Assembly: GCF_025837095.1 (NCBI RefSeq)
Contig: NZ_CP107551.1
Location: 3,962,668-4,026,667, forward strand
DNA length: 64,000 bases
Source of the DNA: Rhodococcus sp. Z13
Lineage (GTDB): Bacteria > Actinomycetota > Actinomycetes > Mycobacteriales > Mycobacteriaceae
Direction of reading: 5' to 3'
Position numbers and translations under genes: made by a program. This document shows, in pieces, positions 1 to 8,917 of the stretch (position 1 is the first letter of the stretch; each line of letters begins with the position of its first letter). The notes below the pieces were generated by a model. It saw only the letters and a list, made by a program, of their open reading frames with translations, did not search any database and was not told where the DNA came from.

Positions 1-540
1 TCGGTCACCGAACCGCTCGACCTCGCGGTGCACGCCGAGAACATGCGCGAGCACCGCAAAGGCCTGCTCGTCGATCTCGTCAGCGAGATCAAGGTGGGTC
101 GCGAGCTCGTGTGGCGGCAGACGTCGACCTTCCTGCACCAGCAGCGCACCTCGCTGTCGGGGCAGCCGAAGCCCGAGCCGAAGGAGGAGGAGATCCCGCC
201 GGTCCCCACCACCACGCTGCGGGTGGACCAGAAGGTCATCGACCGCTACGCGGCGGTCTCCGGCGACCGCAACCCGATCCACGTGTCGAGCCTGGGCGCC
301 AAGGCGTTCGGATTCCCGAAGACCATCGCCCACGGCATGTGGAGCGCCGCGGCGACGCTGTCGGCGGTGGAGGGACGAATCCCCGAGAAGGCCACCTACT
401 CGGTCCGTTTCGGCAAGCCGGTGCTGCTGCCGTCGTCGCTGAACCTGTACGCGCAGCACGTCGCGGACGGCTGGGATCTGGCGCTGCGGCATCCGAAGAA
501 GCTCTACCCGCATCTGACGGCCACGCTGCGCACGCAGTAA
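1..540 (+). CDS. MaoC-like 3-hydroxyacyl dehydratase, C-terminal part (HtdX-like)
   Basis: The reading frame is open from the first base, so the gene starts outside the window; 179 codons and the TAA stop are visible. The C-terminal half is a hot-dog (MaoC) domain. Residues such as DRYAAVSGDRNPIHVS and the following FGFPKTIAHGMWS are the hydratase-2 motif, with the Asp and His expected to act on the enoyl-CoA/ACP double bond. Such enzymes hydrate trans-2-enoyl thioesters in fatty-acid metabolism. From memory the M. tuberculosis counterpart is Rv0241c (HtdX), which also lies close to a TetR gene, lpqI and aftD. A strong stem-loop follows the stop. Substrate chain length cannot be told from the sequence. 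Confidence 0.85.
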   Translation, partial: SVTEPLDLAVHAENMREHRKGLLVDLVSEIKVGRELVWRQTSTFLHQQRTSLSGQPKPEPKEEEIPPVPTTTLRVDQKVIDRYAAVSGDRNPIHVSSLGAKAFGFPKTIAHGMWSAAATLSAVEGRIPEKATYSVRFGKPVLLPSSLNLYAQHVADGWDLALRHPKKLYPHLTATLRTQ

Positions 541-583
541 CGATCGGCGCACCACGCGCGCAGCAACGACCACGAAGACTTCG

Positions 584-622
584 GGGCGGGGTGGGACGCG
601 ATGGGGGCGTTCCACCCCGCCC
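584..622. terminator. Bidirectional stem-loop between convergent genes
   Basis: A 16-base arm (584-599) pairs with 607-622 with one G-T wobble around a 7-base loop. It sits between the stop codons of the MaoC gene (+) and the TetR gene (-) and probably terminates both. No long U tract follows, as is usual in high-GC actinobacteria. Confidence 0.7.
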
Positions 623-663
623 GAACCCGTGTACGGGACCGAATCCGTTGCGGGAAGCGCGGA

Positions 664-1272
664 TCAGTTCGGGTGGTCGGACCGCTTCCGACCGGCGAGA
701 CCGCGCCAGGCGAGGTTCTCGAGCAGATCCGCCGCCTTCTGCACGTCGATCTCCCCGCCGGCGATACGGTCGGCGACGGCCTCACCGGCGCCGACGAGCG
801 CGACGGCCATGATGGTGAAGTCGGTGCCCGGCTCCGGGTCGCGGGTGCTCGACTCGAGCAGCTGGGCGGTGAGTTCGATGAGCCGGTCCCGGCTGCTCTG
901 CACCTGCGGTGCAAAAGCCTGCTGCGACAACGCTTGCCGGTAGAGCACCATCCACGACGGGCGGTGCTCGTCGACGAAGCCGAGGAACGACTCGAGCGCG
1001 ACCCGCAGCTGCTCGCGCGGCGAGAGGGTCGGATCACCGGCCGGGGTGAGCGCCTCGACGAACCGCTGCCCCTCGCGGGCGATGCACGCGGCGAACAGTT
1101 CGTCCTTCGAGCCGTAGTACAGATAGAGCATCGGCTTGGAGATCGACGCCCGCGCTGCGATCGCATCCATGGACGTGTTGTGGAAGCCGTTCTCCGAGAA
1201 CACCTCCACGGCGGCGTCCAGCATCTGTTGCTCGCGCACCGCACGCGGCAAACGCTTGGTCCCGCCCGCCAT
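664..1272 (-). CDS. TetR/AcrR family transcriptional regulator
   Basis: A 202-residue one-component repressor. The N-terminal helix-turn-helix (roughly residues 10-55) includes FSENGFHNTSMDAIAARASISKPMLYLYYGSKDELF, the typical TetR DNA-binding pattern; the remainder is a variable ligand-binding helical domain. I chose the ATG at 1272 because GGGAGGAG lies just upstream; an in-frame ATG five codons earlier lacks such spacing. It lies downstream of lpqI on the same strand, separated by a tandem repeat. Inverted-repeat DNA at 1283-1320 directly before the gene suggests autoregulation. From memory the syntenic M. tuberculosis gene is Rv0238. The ligand is unknown. Confidence 0.88.
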   Translation of the reverse strand: MAGGTKRLPRAVREQQMLDAAVEVFSENGFHNTSMDAIAARASISKPMLYLYYGSKDELFAACIAREGQRFVEALTPAGDPTLSPREQLRVALESFLGFVDEHRPSWMVLYRQALSQQAFAPQVQSSRDRLIELTAQLLESSTRDPEPGTDFTIMAVALVGAGEAVADRIAGGEIDVQKAADLLENLAWRGLAGRKRSDHPN

Positions 1273-1282
1273 TGCTCCTCCC

Positions 1283-1320
1283 AGCACTCTCGAATCGAGT
1301 GCTTACTCTACGGTAGGTGA
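1283..1320. promoter_or_regulatory. Candidate TetR operator/promoter
   Basis: Two overlapping dyads precede the regulator. One is centred on CTCGAATCGAG (about 1288-1298) with flanking AGCACT/GTGCT; the other is CTACGGTAG (1307-1315) inside TTACTCTACGGTAGGTGA. Such dyads immediately before a TetR gene commonly bind the repressor itself. Binding is inferred. Confidence 0.4.
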
Positions 1321-1342
1321 GGTTCCCGGCGCGTCAGGCCGA

Positions 1343-1438
1343 GCAATTCGGCCGCCCCCGATCGGGCGGCCCGGGCAATTCGGCCGCCCCCGATCGGGCG
1401 GCCCGGGCAGTTCGGCCGCCTACGACCGGGCGAGCCGG
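1343..1438. repeat. Three tandem 32-bp GC-rich repeats
   Basis: Units begin at 1343, 1375 and 1407. The first two are identical over 32 bases; the third has several changes, and the unit start recurs in degenerate form at 1439-1450, running into the lpqI stop codon. Each unit holds a self-complementary CCGATCGG-type core flanked by GGCCGCC/GGCGGCC and can form a hairpin, so the array may terminate or stabilise the 3' end of the lpqI transcript. Confidence 0.85.
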
Positions 1439-1443
1439 GCGAT

Positions 1444-2625
1444 TCAGCAGTCCAGGGCGCCCTTCGCGCGGGTCACCGTGCGTACCGCCTCGTCCACCCG
1501 CTGCACCGGCAGTGTCCCGTCGGCCACGACCTGCTCGAGATGGTCCAACACGGCCGGCACCTCCGTTGTGGTCAGCCACAACGCCTGGTTCACCCCGGCG
1601 ACGAGCGCGGCCTCCACGGCCTCGGCGATCCCGTAGGTGTCACTGATCGCGCGCATCCCGGACAGGTCGTCGGTGAAGATCACGCCGTCGAAGGGCGGGC
1701 CGCCGTAGGCACCGGACCGCAGCAGGTCGACGGCCTGCGGGCTGATGCTCGCCGGCACGCCGTCGGTCAGGCCCGGCACGTCGAGGTGACCGAGCATCAC
1801 CGCGACCTCCGGCGAGACGAGACTGCGGTAGGGCACGAGGTCGATCTGCTGCAGCTGCTCGAGCGGCGGCGTGGTCACCGCCCCGGTGTGGGAGTCGCCC
1901 GACGCCGAGCCGTGGCCCGGAAAGTGCTTGAGCACCGGCATGATTCCGGCGTCGAGCAGGCCGCGCGCGTAGGCACCGGCGTACTGCGTGACGATCTCGG
2001 GATCGGAAGAGAACGACCGGTCGCCGATGACCGAATCGTCCGGCTGCGAACTGACGTCGACGTCCGGGGCGAAGTCGACGGTGATGCCCAGCGACTTCAG
2101 TTCCTGTCCGCGCTCGAGGGCCATGCGGTAGGTCTCCTCGACGGTCATCGTCTCCGCGACGACCCGCGCCGAGGGATCGGGACCGAACAGCTGCCCGACC
2201 CGGGAGACCCGGCCGCCCTCCTCGTCGATGGTGACCATCAGCGGCAGCGGGCTCTGCGCGGCGACCTGCGGGATCAGCCCGTCGGTGAGCATCGAGACGT
2301 CGGTCCAGCTGCCGATGAAGATGCCGCCGATCTGCTCGGACGCCACGATCGCCCGGGCGTCCTCGGCGCCGGTGACCCCGACGTTGAGCAGCTGGGCGAG
2401 CTTCTGCCGCAGCGTCAGCCGGGCAAGCAGATCGTCGCCGCAGGTCGCCGACGTCGTGGTGGCCACGGCGTCGCTGGTGGTGGTGGCGGTCGCGGGGGTG
2501 GTGGTGTCGGTCGTCGCGGAGACCGCGGGCGTCGGCTGCTCCGGTTCGGCGGTGTCGGAGGACCCGCATCCCGCCGCGGCGAGGGCGGCGGCGAGCACGG
2601 CGGCGAGGGTGTGACGGATCCGCAT
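1444..2625 (-). CDS. lpqI: LpqI-like lipoprotein beta-N-acetylglucosaminidase (GH3)
   Basis: A 393-residue exported lipoprotein. The N-terminus MRIRHTLAAVLAAALAAAGC is a signal peptide ending in a lipobox with the lipidated Cys at residue 20, followed by a Ser/Thr/Pro linker. The rest is a single-domain NagZ-like GH3 fold: KHFPGHGSASGDSH is the family loop carrying the catalytic Asp/His dyad, and IFTDDLSGM carries the nucleophile Asp. Family members release N-acetylglucosamine from cell-wall muropeptides outside the membrane, feeding peptidoglycan recycling. The ATG at 2625 gives the signal peptide at the very N-terminus. The gene is followed by the repeat array and the TetR gene, as around M. 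tuberculosis Rv0237. Confidence 0.92.
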   Translation of the reverse strand: MRIRHTLAAVLAAALAAAGCGSSDTAEPEQPTPAVSATTDTTTPATATTTSDAVATTTSATCGDDLLARLTLRQKLAQLLNVGVTGAEDARAIVASEQIGGIFIGSWTDVSMLTDGLIPQVAAQSPLPLMVTIDEEGGRVSRVGQLFGPDPSARVVAETMTVEETYRMALERGQELKSLGITVDFAPDVDVSSQPDDSVIGDRSFSSDPEIVTQYAGAYARGLLDAGIMPVLKHFPGHGSASGDSHTGAVTTPPLEQLQQIDLVPYRSLVSPEVAVMLGHLDVPGLTDGVPASISPQAVDLLRSGAYGGPPFDGVIFTDDLSGMRAISDTYGIAEAVEAALVAGVNQALWLTTTEVPAVLDHLEQVVADGTLPVQRVDEAVRTVTRAKGALDC

Positions 2626-2724
2626 GATCCGACGGTAGCGGACTGTCCCCCGGAACACCCACGGTGGACGTCCCGGCAGGTTAAGGTGCACCCGAGCATC
2701 CGAATCCGAGCCAGGGGGTACGCG

Positions 2725-3192
2725 GTGGGCGCAGATCTGATCCTCATCGCCTACGACGGTTCCGAGAACTCCCAGCGCGCTGTGCGATACGCCGGCCGCT
2801 TCCTCGAATCGTGCCGCGCGGTCGTCGTCACCGCCTGGGAACCGATGGTCCGCCAGGCCGCCCGGATGTCGGGGCTGTCGGGGGTCATGCAACCCGAGTG
2901 GGTGCCCGACGAGGACAGCGAGGACGTCGCCCTGTCCGACGCCCGGGTCACCAACGACGAAGGCCTCGAACTCGCCCGGTCGGTGGGGCTGCACGCCGAG
3001 GGCCGCACCGTCGAGGTGGTCAACGCAGTGTGGTCGGCGATCGTCGAGGCCGCCGACGAACTGGACGTCGACATCATCGTCACAGGCACCCGCGGCACCA
3101 CGGGACTGCGGTCGCTGCTGCAGTCCTCGGTGGCCGACCACGTGCTCCGCCACAGTCACCGTCCGGTGCTCATCGTGCCGCCGGGCCGCTAG
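2725..3192 (+). CDS. Universal stress protein (UspA family)
   Basis: A 155-residue single Usp domain starting at a GTG with CAGGGGG upstream. It opens LILIAYDGSENSQRAV, the nucleotide-binding first strand, and ends GTRGTTGLRSLLQSSVADHVL...HRPVLIVP. This resembles the ATP-binding G-2x-G-9x-G(S/T) motif, except that the last Gly is Ser, so ATP binding is likely but not certain. Usp proteins are small cytoplasmic stress-survival factors, often dimeric. The gene is divergent from lpqI with about 100 bp between and is followed 45 bases later by isochorismate synthase. Confidence 0.9.
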   Translation: MGADLILIAYDGSENSQRAVRYAGRFLESCRAVVVTAWEPMVRQAARMSGLSGVMQPEWVPDEDSEDVALSDARVTNDEGLELARSVGLHAEGRTVEVVNAVWSAIVEAADELDVDIIVTGTRGTTGLRSLLQSSVADHVLRHSHRPVLIVPPGR

Positions 3193-3237
3193 GCTCGGAC
3201 CGGGTCACAGCGGGCGCGGGGATATTGTCGATCCACC

Positions 3238-4338
3238 ATGGACGGATTCCTGCTCTCGCGCGCCGATCGCACCGTGCACGCCACCGGCACGCGCCGGTTC
3301 TTCGACGACGTCCCCTCCGCATCGCAGGCACTGCGCCGCGGGGAGGCGACCCTCGTGGTCGGTGCGCTGCCGTTCTCCCCGCACCGTCCGGTGGTCCTCG
3401 CGCAACCCGAGGAGGTCGACGTCACCGACGGCCCGTGGCAAGGACCGGAGGATCCGGGCGAGCTGCCCGCCGTGCGGATCTCCGCGGAGGTGCCGCTGCC
3501 CCGCGTGCACGTCGAGCGGGTACGGCGCCTCGTCGACCGGCTGTCCTTCGGGGAGACGAAGAAGGTCGTCGCGGCGCGGCGGGTCGTGCTGGAGGCCGAC
3601 GAACCCCTCGATCCCCTCGCCCTCGCCGCCCGCATGATCGAACGTCATCCCGACGCCGCCACCTTCGCACTGGATCTCAGCGCTGCGGGGGAACGCTTCT
3701 GGGGGCACAGCCTCGTCGGGGCGAGCCCGGAACTGCTCGTCAGCCGCCGCGGCAGCACCGTCACCTGCCGGCCGCTCGCCGGGACCGCCGCGCGCCGTGC
3801 CGATCCGGAGGAGGACCGCCGCGCCGGGGAGGAACTGCTGGCATCGGCCAAGAACCTCGCCGAGCACGGATACGTCGTCGACTGGATCCGTTCCCGCCTG
3901 GCGCCGCTGTGCAGCGAACTCGACGTGCCCGGGACCCCGGAGCTGGTCGCGACCCCCGACGTGTGGCATCTGGCCAGCCCGATCACCGGCACCCTGCGCG
4001 ACGGGATCGACGCGCTGACCCTGGCGTGGACCCTGCACCCCACCCCGGCGCTGGCGGGCACCCCGCGGGAGGCCGCGCTGGACCTCATCTCCCGGTTCGA
4101 GGAGGACCGCCGCTTCTTCGGGGGCACGGTGGGCTGGTGCGACGCCGAGGGCGACGGCGACTGGATCGTCGCGATCCGTTGCGCCGAGCTGAGCTCGGAC
4201 TGCCGGCGGGCCGTGGCCTGGGCCGGAGGCGGCATCGTCGCCGATTCCGATCCGGTGGCCGAACTCGACGAGACCACCGCGAAACTGCGTACCCTGCTGG
4301 GGGCGCTGGGGGTGGAGACCGCCCCGGACGCCGGTTGA
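3238..4338 (+). CDS. Isochorismate synthase
   Basis: A 366-residue chorismate-utilising enzyme converting chorismate to isochorismate, the entry to menaquinone or salicylate/catechol siderophore synthesis. Family motifs in the C-terminal half are GASPELLVSRRGSTVTCRPLAGT, the HP[ST]PA.[AG]G-type stretch HPTPALAGTPREAAL, and RRFFGGTVGWCDAEGDGDW, which supply the Mg2+ and carboxylate ligands. Length matches single-domain EntC/MenF/DhbC proteins rather than the longer anthranilate synthases. TATTGT lies nine bases before the ATG and no Shine-Dalgarno is evident, so the message may be nearly leaderless. No men or siderophore gene is adjacent, so the pathway is open. Confidence 0.88.
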   Translation: MDGFLLSRADRTVHATGTRRFFDDVPSASQALRRGEATLVVGALPFSPHRPVVLAQPEEVDVTDGPWQGPEDPGELPAVRISAEVPLPRVHVERVRRLVDRLSFGETKKVVAARRVVLEADEPLDPLALAARMIERHPDAATFALDLSAAGERFWGHSLVGASPELLVSRRGSTVTCRPLAGTAARRADPEEDRRAGEELLASAKNLAEHGYVVDWIRSRLAPLCSELDVPGTPELVATPDVWHLASPITGTLRDGIDALTLAWTLHPTPALAGTPREAALDLISRFEEDRRFFGGTVGWCDAEGDGDWIVAIRCAELSSDCRRAVAWAGGGIVADSDPVAELDETTAKLRTLLGALGVETAPDAG

Positions 4339-4458
4339 TCCGTGTCGGGGACACGGCCCCGCCCGGGAGGGCAGGTCGGGTGATAGTTTGGCGCGGAACC
4401 GAAACGACAACGTGACGCCCGGTGGTACCGCCGCGTCACCGATGGATGGGGAGACGGA

Positions 4459-4632
4459 ATGGGGAAGTTCCTGGGACCGGGCCTGGGTAGCGTGGTTGCC
4501 GGTGCCGTGATCGGTGCCGTGGCGGTGTTCGGGGTGACGGCCGCCGTGCAGGACAACCAGCGACCCGAGATCGATCGCAGTGGCAACGCCGATTCGTCCC
4601 TCCTGAACCAGGTTGAGTACGGCAGCCGCTGA
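4459..4632 (+). CDS. Small secreted/membrane protein (DUF2613-like)
   Basis: A 57-residue protein starting with ATG at 4459. One hydrophobic segment (GPGLGSVVAGAVIGAVAVFGVTAA, about residues 6-29) is followed by a short polar tail ending NQVEYGSR. Its last 20 bases overlap the aftD start, so the two are probably translationally coupled. From memory a comparable tiny ORF (Rv0236A) precedes aftD in M. tuberculosis. The conserved coupling suggests an accessory role for AftD, which is inference. A possible -10 (TAGTTT, 4384-4389) lies upstream. Confidence 0.75.
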   Translation: MGKFLGPGLGSVVAGAVIGAVAVFGVTAAVQDNQRPEIDRSGNADSSLLNQVEYGSR

Positions 4633-7600
4633 CGGCGCCGGCAACGCTTCGAGTTCACGCACGTCCCGAGGCGGCACGGAGCTCCCGTCCGCCGAGGCAC
4701 TGCCGCGCCGGTGGCTGCTCGTGGTCACCGCCGTCGCGGTCGTGTTGTCGTTCGTCCAGGTCCCCGGCCTGGTCGTCGCCGACACCAAGTACGACCTGAC
4801 GCAGAACCCGATCGGCTTCCTCACTCGCGCCGCCCACCAGTGGAGCAGTGTGGCGCCGCTCGGGCAGGTGCAGAACCAGGCGTACGGCTACTTCTTCCCC
4901 CACGGCTCGTTCTTCGCCTTGGGGCAGCTCCTGCACATCCCCCCGTGGATCACGCAGCGCGTGTGGTGGGTACTGCTGCTCGTCGCCGGGTTCTGGGGCA
5001 TCGTGCGGCTCGCCGAGGCCCTGGGCGTCGGCAGCCGCAGCTCCCGGGTCATCGCCGCGACCGCGTTCGTGCTGGCGCCCCGGGTGCTGACGACCCTCGG
5101 ATCGATCTCGTCCGAGGCGCACCCGATGATGCTCGCCCCCTGGGTGCTCATCCCCCTCGTCCGCTGGTTCGCCGACCCGGATCCACCCTCGCATCGCCGG
5201 CTCGCCGCACAGTCCGCCGCGGCGGTGGCGCTCATGGGCGCGATCAACGCCGTGGCCACGGCCGCCGCCTGCCTCGTCGCCGGACTGTGGTGGGCCGCGC
5301 ACCGCCCCAACCGCCGCTGGTGGCGGTTCACCCTCTGGTGGCTGCCGCTGTGCCTCGTCGCGGTCACCTGGTGGATGGTGCCGCTGCTGCTGCTCGGCCG
5401 CGTCAGCCCACCCTTCCTCGACTACATCGAATCGTCGGGGGTCACCACCGAGTGGACGTCCCTGACGGAGGTGCTGCGCGGCACCAGCAGCTGGACCCCC
5501 TTCGTCTCCCCCGAACGCATCGCCGGGGCCGTGCTCGTCACCCAGCCGGCCGCCGTGCTCGTCACCGGGGCGCTCGCCGCCGCGGGTCTCGCCGGGCTGG
5601 CGATGCGGTCGATGCCCGCCCGCGGCCGACTCACCCTGATCCTGTTCGTCGGTCTCGTCGGCATGGGCGCCGGCTACGTCGGCCAGCTCGACTCGCCGTG
5701 GGCCGAGCAGGTACGCCTGTTCCTCGACACCACCGGTGCGCCGCTGCGCAACGTCCACAAGCTCGAACCGCTGGTGCGGCTGCCGCTGGTGCTGGGCCTC
5801 GCGCACCTGCTGCGCGCGGTGCCGCTGCCGGGGTCGGTGCCGTGGGCCCGGGCCCGCAGCGCCTTCGCGCACCCCGAACGCAATCCGATGGTGCCGGTGA
5901 CGACGCTGATCCTCGTCGCCCTGACCCTCGCGACGTCCCTGGCGTGGACCGGCAGACTCGCGCCGCGCGGCGCCTACGACGAGGTGCCCGGCTACTGGCA
6001 CGCCGCCGCCGAATGGCTCGAGGACAACACCGACGACCGTGGGCAGCGCGCCCTCGTCGTGCCCGGGGCGCCCTTCGGCAGCCAGATCTGGGGGCTGACC
6101 CGCGACGAGCCGCTGCAGGCCCTGGCGTCGACGCCGTGGGCGAGCCGCGACGCGGTGCCGCTGGTGCCGCCCGGCGCGATCCGCGCCCTGGACGCGGTGC
6201 AACGCGAGATCGCCGACGGGCGTCCCTCCGACGGTCTGGCCGCGACCCTGCGCGGTCAGGGCATCGGTTTCCTGGTGGTGCGCAACGACCTCGACCCCGA
6301 CACCTCCCCCGGTGCCCGGCCCGCCCTCGTGCACCGCGCCCTCGAGGGTTCCCCCGGCATCGCGAAGGTCGCGGAGTTCGGCGACGACATCGTGCTCGAG
6401 AACCCCGAGGACTTCGTCACCGACGCCGACCTGCGGCCCGCCTATCCGGCCGTGGAGATCTACCGCGTCACCGACCCCGCCGCCGCGCCCTTCGGCCCGT
6501 ACGCGGTGGACCTCGGGGACGTGCCGGTCGTGCAGGGCGGCCCCGAGTCGCTGCTGCGCCGCAACACCGCCGACCCCGAGTTCGTCGGCCCAACCCTGCT
6601 CGCCGCCGACGCCCGGCGGGCCGGGATCCCCGTCGACGCGGTGACGATCACCGACACCCCCACCGACCGGGAGACCGACTACGGGCAGGTCGACCACCAT
6701 TCCTCCGCGATCCGCGCCGCCGACGACCCACGCCGCACCCACAACGCGGTGCCCGACTATCCGGTGCCCGACACCGAACTCGTGCGCGCCGAATGGGAGG
6801 GTGCCCGCATCAGCGTGTCCAGCTCCGCCTCCGACGCGACGCAGCTCGGCGGCACCTCCGTGGCGAGCGGCCCGGCCGCGGTGGTCGACGGCGACCCCAC
6901 CACCGGCTGGCACAGCAACGGCCTCGAATCCGGCATCGGCCAATGGCTGCAGCTCGACCTCGACGAACCGATCACGACAGGTCTGCTGCGCCTGACGACG
7001 AGCTCCGGGGCGCTCGGCGATCCCGTCAAGTGGCTCGAGGTGACCACCGAACGCGGCAGCACCGCGGTGCGCATCGACAAGCCGGGTCGCGAACAGACCG
7101 TGGCGCTGCCGCTGGGCGAGACGTCGTGGATCCGCATCACCTCGGTCCACACCGAACGCGGCACGGTCGGCAGTCAGTTCGGCATCACCGAACTGTCGGT
7201 GGAGGACTTCACCGACCCGGACGCCCCGCACCTACTCGACATCCGCCGCCGCATCGTCGTCCCCGGCCCGCCCGAGGACGCGACGGTGCTCGGCTGGGAA
7301 CTGGGGCAGGAGTTCCCCGGTCGCGGCGGCTGCATCGACACCGAGGACCGGGTGCGTTGCGCGCGGGGCCTGGCGACCTCCGCAGAGGAACCCGACACGT
7401 TCACCCGCACCCTCACCGTGCCGGCGGAGACCTGGGTCGAACCCGACCTGCGGGTGCGGGCCCGCCCCGGCCCCGCCCTCGAGGACCTCGTCGACCGGTC
7501 CGACCGGGTGGTCGCGCGCGGCGGCGCCGACGTCGTGGACCTGCAGGGTTCGGCGTTCGCGCTGACCGACGGGGATCCGCGCACCTCCTGGACCGCCGAG

Positions 7601-8917
7601 GAGAGCTCGGTCGAAGCCGGGGCGCCGCGCCCGTCCGTCACCCTCGAACTGCCCGCCGAGGAACGGGTGACCGGTCTCGACGTCGCCACCTCGGTCGGGG
7701 ACCTGCCGGTCGCGCCGACGCGGGTCGCAGTGAACCTCGGCAACGGCCCGCAGGTGCGCGAGATCGGTGAGGACGGCCGCGTCGAACTGTCGCCGCACGT
7801 CACCGACCGGGTCGAGCTGACGGTGGTGGGCTGGCGCGACACCCTCGACCGCACCGTGCTCGGCTTCTCCAAGCTCACCCCGCCCGGCCTCGCGGAGGTC
7901 ACGGTCCTCACCGACGACGGCCCGGTCGGCGCACAGGGTTCGGTGTACGAGGAGACGGTGACGGTCGGCTGCGAGACCGGCCCGGTGCTGATCGTCGACG
8001 GCGTCGCCTACCGCACGTCCGTCACCGCGACCGTCGCCGAGCTCGCCGCGGGCGTGGAAGTGCCTGCGACGCTGTGCGACACGGACGTCGTCGGCATGAA
8101 CCCGGGCCGGGTGGACGTCGACGTCGAACCCGGCGCGGCGTTCGTCGCGTCGAGCCTGCGGCTGACCGTGCCCGGCACCGAGGTGCCCGCCACCGACCCC
8201 GTGGAGCTGCGCAAGGGCACCTGGACCGAGAACCTGCGCGAGGTGACCGTCCCGGCCGGCGACGAGGACCGGCTGGTCGTGGTGCCGGAGAGCACCAACG
8301 TGGGCTGGGTGGCCCGCACCGCGGACGGCAGCGTCGCGACCCCGGTCGTGGTGGACGGCTGGCAGCAGGGCTGGATCGTGCCCGCCGGACCGGAACAGAC
8401 CCTGACGCTCGAGTTCGCGACCGACCGCTGGTACCGGCTCGGCATCTTCGGCGGACTGCTGTTGCTGCTGCCGCTCTTCGCGCTGGCGTGGTGGCCGCGG
8501 CGCCGCGATCCGGAAGCCGATCCCGGCCCGATGCCGCGCACCTGGCGGTCGGCGACGGTCGCGCTCGGTGGTCTGCTGGCCGCGGCGGTCGTGCTCACCG
8601 GCTGGGTGGGGGCCGTCGTGGTGGTCGCCGGAGCGCTCGGTGTGGGTGTGCTCGAACGCCGCGGCGCGGCGGTGACGTCACGGCTGCTCGTCGGTGTCGC
8701 GGGCGGCGCGACGATGCTCGCGACGGCGTTGCTGTCCACCGGGCCGTGGCGCGCCCCCGACGGCTATGTCGGGCACTCGGCCCTGATTCAGTTCGCGGCG
8801 CTGGTCGGGGTCGTCGCGGTCGGGCTCTCGGCGGTGCCCCGGGCGAGCTTCGCGGCGCGCCGCGCGGCGTCCCAGCGGTGGAAGGCGACCCGCGCCGGTT
8901 CCTCGACGAGCGCGTAG
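4613..8917 (+). CDS. aftD: AftD-like alpha-(1->3)-arabinofuranosyltransferase
   Basis: A 1434-residue membrane glycosyltransferase, close to the roughly 1400 residues of mycobacterial AftD. The N-terminal third is a multi-helix GT-C membrane domain (about residues 35-450). Next comes a very large extracytoplasmic region with at least one discoidin/CBM-like beta-sandwich near residues 730-870 (VVDGDPTTGWHSNG) and a second near 980-1090 (LTDGDPRTSWTAEES). The end has more TM helices (about residues 1275-1420). AftD uses decaprenyl-phospho-arabinose to add alpha-1,3 branches to arabinogalactan and lipoarabinomannan. The start is TTG at 4613, inside the preceding small gene. The last 130 bases overlap the opposite-strand acyltransferase gene. 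Confidence 0.93.
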   Translation: MSTAAADGAGNASSSRTSRGGTELPSAEALPRRWLLVVTAVAVVLSFVQVPGLVVADTKYDLTQNPIGFLTRAAHQWSSVAPLGQVQNQAYGYFFPHGSFFALGQLLHIPPWITQRVWWVLLLVAGFWGIVRLAEALGVGSRSSRVIAATAFVLAPRVLTTLGSISSEAHPMMLAPWVLIPLVRWFADPDPPSHRRLAAQSAAAVALMGAINAVATAAACLVAGLWWAAHRPNRRWWRFTLWWLPLCLVAVTWWMVPLLLLGRVSPPFLDYIESSGVTTEWTSLTEVLRGTSSWTPFVSPERIAGAVLVTQPAAVLVTGALAAAGLAGLAMRSMPARGRLTLILFVGLVGMGAGYVGQLDSPWAEQVRLFLDTTGAPLRNVHKLEPLVRLPLVLGLAHLLRAVPLPGSVPWARARSAFAHPERNPMVPVTTLILVALTLATSLAWTGRLAPRGAYDEVPGYWHAAAEWLEDNTDDRGQRALVVPGAPFGSQIWGLTRDEPLQALASTPWASRDAVPLVPPGAIRALDAVQREIADGRPSDGLAATLRGQGIGFLVVRNDLDPDTSPGARPALVHRALEGSPGIAKVAEFGDDIVLENPEDFVTDADLRPAYPAVEIYRVTDPAAAPFGPYAVDLGDVPVVQGGPESLLRRNTADPEFVGPTLLAADARRAGIPVDAVTITDTPTDRETDYGQVDHHSSAIRAADDPRRTHNAVPDYPVPDTELVRAEWEGARISVSSSASDATQLGGTSVASGPAAVVDGDPTTGWHSNGLESGIGQWLQLDLDEPITTGLLRLTTSSGALGDPVKWLEVTTERGSTAVRIDKPGREQTVALPLGETSWIRITSVHTERGTVGSQFGITELSVEDFTDPDAPHLLDIRRRIVVPGPPEDATVLGWELGQEFPGRGGCIDTEDRVRCARGLATSAEEPDTFTRTLTVPAETWVEPDLRVRARPGPALEDLVDRSDRVVARGGADVVDLQGSAFALTDGDPRTSWTAEESSVEAGAPRPSVTLELPAEERVTGLDVATSVGDLPVAPTRVAVNLGNGPQVREIGEDGRVELSPHVTDRVELTVVGWRDTLDRTVLGFSKLTPPGLAEVTVLTDDGPVGAQGSVYEETVTVGCETGPVLIVDGVAYRTSVTATVAELAAGVEVPATLCDTDVVGMNPGRVDVDVEPGAAFVASSLRLTVPGTEVPATDPVELRKGTWTENLREVTVPAGDEDRLVVVPESTNVGWVARTADGSVATPVVVDGWQQGWIVPAGPEQTLTLEFATDRWYRLGIFGGLLLLLPLFALAWWPRRRDPEADPGPMPRTWRSATVALGGLLAAAVVLTGWVGAVVVVAGALGVGVLERRGAAVTSRLLVGVAGGATMLATALLSTGPWRAPDGYVGHSALIQFAALVGVVAVGLSAVPRASFAARRAASQRWKATRAGSSTSA

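Noticed and set aside
1343-1438. Possible CRISPR array
   Set aside because: The 32-bp units are directly adjacent with no spacers, there are only three, and no cas gene is present.
4655-7231. 858-codon open frame on the minus strand and a 1019-codon frame at 4711-7770 on the plus strand
   Set aside because: Both are shadows of aftD. Their products are Arg/Gly/His-rich without any domain, as expected from high-GC third positions.
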